A program made the position numbers and the translations under genes. Under the pieces are notes generated by a model. It was not told the DNA's origin, searched no databases, and was given only the letters and a program-made list of their open reading frames with translations. A stretch of DNA of 62,992 bases from UMGS1370 sp963557065. GTDB taxonomy: Bacteria > Bacillota > Clostridia > Lachnospirales > Lachnospiraceae. Positions 61,491-62,992 of the stretch are shown here, piece after piece; the first letter of the stretch is position 1, and every line of letters starts with the position of its first letter. The stretch covers positions 1 through 62,992 of the forward strand of contig CAUWCT010000007.1 of the NCBI GenBank assembly GCA_963557065.1. The letters run 5' to 3'.

Positions 61491-62929
61491 ATGAATTATG
61501 GAATTATTAGAACAATCGTTGGCTGGACATTGATTTTAGAGGCGGCGCTTATGGCTCCGTCTGCTGTTGCAGCCCTTGTTTACAGGGAAAGTGCGGTTTG
61601 GTCATTTGCTGCCACTATGGTTTTATGCCTTCTTTTTGGCCGCATTCTTACCTGGAAAAACCTGCCAGTCAGGTGTTTTTTGCAAGAGAAGGATTCGTAA
61701 GCGTTGCATTAAGCTGGATTGCATTAAGCATTATGGGAGGTCTTCCTTTCCTGTTTAGCGGCTGTATCACCAATCCGATTGACGCATTATTTGAGACGGT
61801 TTCCGGATTTACTACGACAGGAGCCAGTATTCTTCCCTCTGTAGAAGAACTTCCCAAAAGCATTTTATTCTGGAGAAGTTTTACCCACTGGATTGGCGGT
61901 ATGGGCGTGCTGGTTTTTCTGTTGACGCTCCTTCCAATGACCGGCGGATTTCACATGAATATTATGAAGGCGGAAAGCCCCGGTCCTTCTGTCAGCCGCC
62001 TGGTGCCAAAAGTCCGCTCGACTGCCAAGATTTTATACGGGATTTACATTGGCATGACCATTTTGGAAATCGTGCTTTTGCTGATTGGCCGGATGCCTTT
62101 ATTCGATGCGCTGACGCTGTCTTTCGGAACAGCTGGAACCGGCGGATTCGGCATCCGCAATGACAGCGTTGCCAGCTACTCTGTTTACCATCAGGTGGTT
62201 ATTACCATTTTTATGATTTTGTTTGGAATTAATTTTAACGCATACTTTTTTATCCTGCTGGGAAAAGCAAAACAGGCTTTTCAGATTGAAGAGGTAAAAG
62301 GGTACCTGCTGATTATCGGCGCTGCGATCCTGGTGATTACGGTCAACATCTGGCATTTGTATGAGAATGTGGCTGTGGCTTTTCAGCAGGCGGCTTTCCA
62401 GGTAGCATCCATTATTACGACAACTGGATATGCGACAACCAACTTTGACTTGTGGCCCCAGGTATCCAGGACTATTTTGGTAATGCTTATGTTTGTGGGC
62501 GCCTGTGCAGGCAGCACAGGAGGAGGAATTAAGGTCTCCAGATTTTTGATTTTGGTAAAGACGGTGAGAAAAGAACTGCTCCAGTACGCCCATCCAAAGA
62601 GCGTAAAAAAGATTAAGATGGATGGAAAAAGCATTGAGCATGAGGTGGTGCGCTCTACCAATGTTTTTATGATTACTTATGTGCTGATATTTGCTTTTTC
62701 CGTACTGCTTCTGGCATTTGACAATCTGGATTTGGTAACCAATTTTACTGCAGTTGCCGCAACATTAAATAACATTGGTCCAGGGCTGGAACTGGTGGGG
62801 CCGTCTGCCAATTTTTCCATATTTTCAAATGGAGACAAACTGGTTTTGATATTTGATATGTTAGCTGGACGGCTAGAGCTATTCCCGCTGCTGTTATTGT
62901 TTACAAGAGATACATGGAGAAAATTTTAA
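61491..62929 (+). pseudogene. trkH: Trk-type potassium channel subunit, broken by an apparent -1 frameshift
   Basis: This encodes a TrkH membrane subunit with the K+-selectivity regions TVSGFTTTGAS, FGTAGTGGFG, TTTGYATTNF and ATLNNIGPG, and about ten TM helices. The start at 61491 reads in one frame to a stop at 61698-61700. The rest of the protein (from about 61660 to 62929) continues in the -1 frame. One extra A in the run at 61659-61663 would join them as TWKKPASQVFFAREGF, the expected family sequence. A T-TTT-TTG slippery heptamer lies a few codons later. This is either a sequencing or assembly error, a true loss-of-function mutation, or frameshifting. The gene pairs with trkA upstream. 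Confidence 0.85.
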
Positions 62930-62940
62930 CAGAATCATTT

Positions 62941-62992
62941 GTAACAGTTCAGCCATCAATGTCATTTAGTTAATTTTAGCAAAAACAAAAAT
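62941..62992 (+). mobile_element. Left end of a further GTAAC-ended element (possible IS66 parent), cut by the window edge
   Basis: It begins GTAACAGTTCAGCCAT, identical over 16 bp to the ends of MITE copies C and D, then continues with different AT-rich sequence to the window end. It starts 11 bp after the trkH stop. It could be the left end of a full IS66-family transposon or another MITE subtype. The other end is not visible, so no target duplication can be tested. Confidence 0.6.

Noticed and set aside
61491..61700. Independent 69-residue small membrane protein after trkA
   Set aside because: Its sequence is the normal TrkH N-terminus and the rest of TrkH follows in the -1 frame, so it is part of a broken gene.
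1..62992. CRISPR arrays, tRNA or rRNA genes
   Set aside because: No regularly spaced repeats and no cloverleaf or rRNA-like sequence were recognised on reading; a covariance-model scan would be needed to exclude tRNAs fully.

Overview
The window reads as chromosome of a saccharolytic, strictly anaerobic Firmicute, most likely a gut Lachnospiraceae (Clostridium cluster XIVa type). The reasons are three YesM/YesN (histidine kinase/AraC-type response regulator) pairs, MglBAC-, RbsAC/AraFGH- and MalFG-type sugar importers, lipoprotein solute-binding proteins with Ala/Thr/Glu-rich linkers, a multimeric NAD-linked [FeFe] hydrogenase, strong Gram-positive ribosome binding sites and TGnTATAAT promoters. 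No rRNA, tRNA, CRISPR array or complete transposase gene was seen.

Layout. 60-6347: two sulfatases flanking a YesM/YesN pair, a locus for sulfated glycans. 6600-8500: a secreted L,D-transpeptidase-like protein facing aroE, whose 3' end carries a small mobile repeat. 8688-12971: a response regulator / sensor kinase / sugar-binding lipoprotein sensing operon. 13102-17730: mglBAC galactose/glucose-type importer plus a small InlB-repeat membrane protein. 18277-23334 (minus): a NADH-linked [FeFe] hydrogenase operon. Divergent from it, 23521-26749: a putative H2/redox-sensing operon of two DRTGG-like proteins, an RsbW-like ATPase, a sensory-type [FeFe]-hydrogenase-like protein and a PHP phosphoesterase. 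27022-31330: LysR and TetR regulators, an RlmI-like methyltransferase with an apparent frameshift, and an iron-dependent alcohol dehydrogenase. 31405-35095: a long structured leader before a NEW3-domain protein and an ABC exporter. 35145-46141: a heparinase II/III-type lyase with its own YesM/YesN pair, divergent from a binding protein, two permeases, a carbohydrate-binding-like protein and an AraC regulator. 46407-50997: an AraFGH-like importer and an AraC regulator. 51207-59091: a DUF5107/TPR protein followed by cupin-like, SMP-30 lactonase, SDR, IlvD/Edd dehydratase and RraA-type aldolase genes. Together these could form a complete non-phosphorylating sugar-acid route. 59190-62929: a coiled-coil protein and trkA-trkH (trkH apparently frameshifted).

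The least expected features are these. (1) A family of short palindromic elements has 8-bp target duplications and GTAAC ends, the hallmarks of IS66-mobilised MITEs. One copy rewrote the aroE C-terminus, one sits directly on a -10 box and one lies in a leader; the right edge of the window begins with the same terminal repeat. (2) At three places a promoter is nested in an intrinsic terminator. (3) The 31.7-31.86 kb leader has riboswitch-like architecture. (4) The putative sensory hydrogenase operon. (5) Two single-base frame breaks in A runs, in rlmI and trkH.
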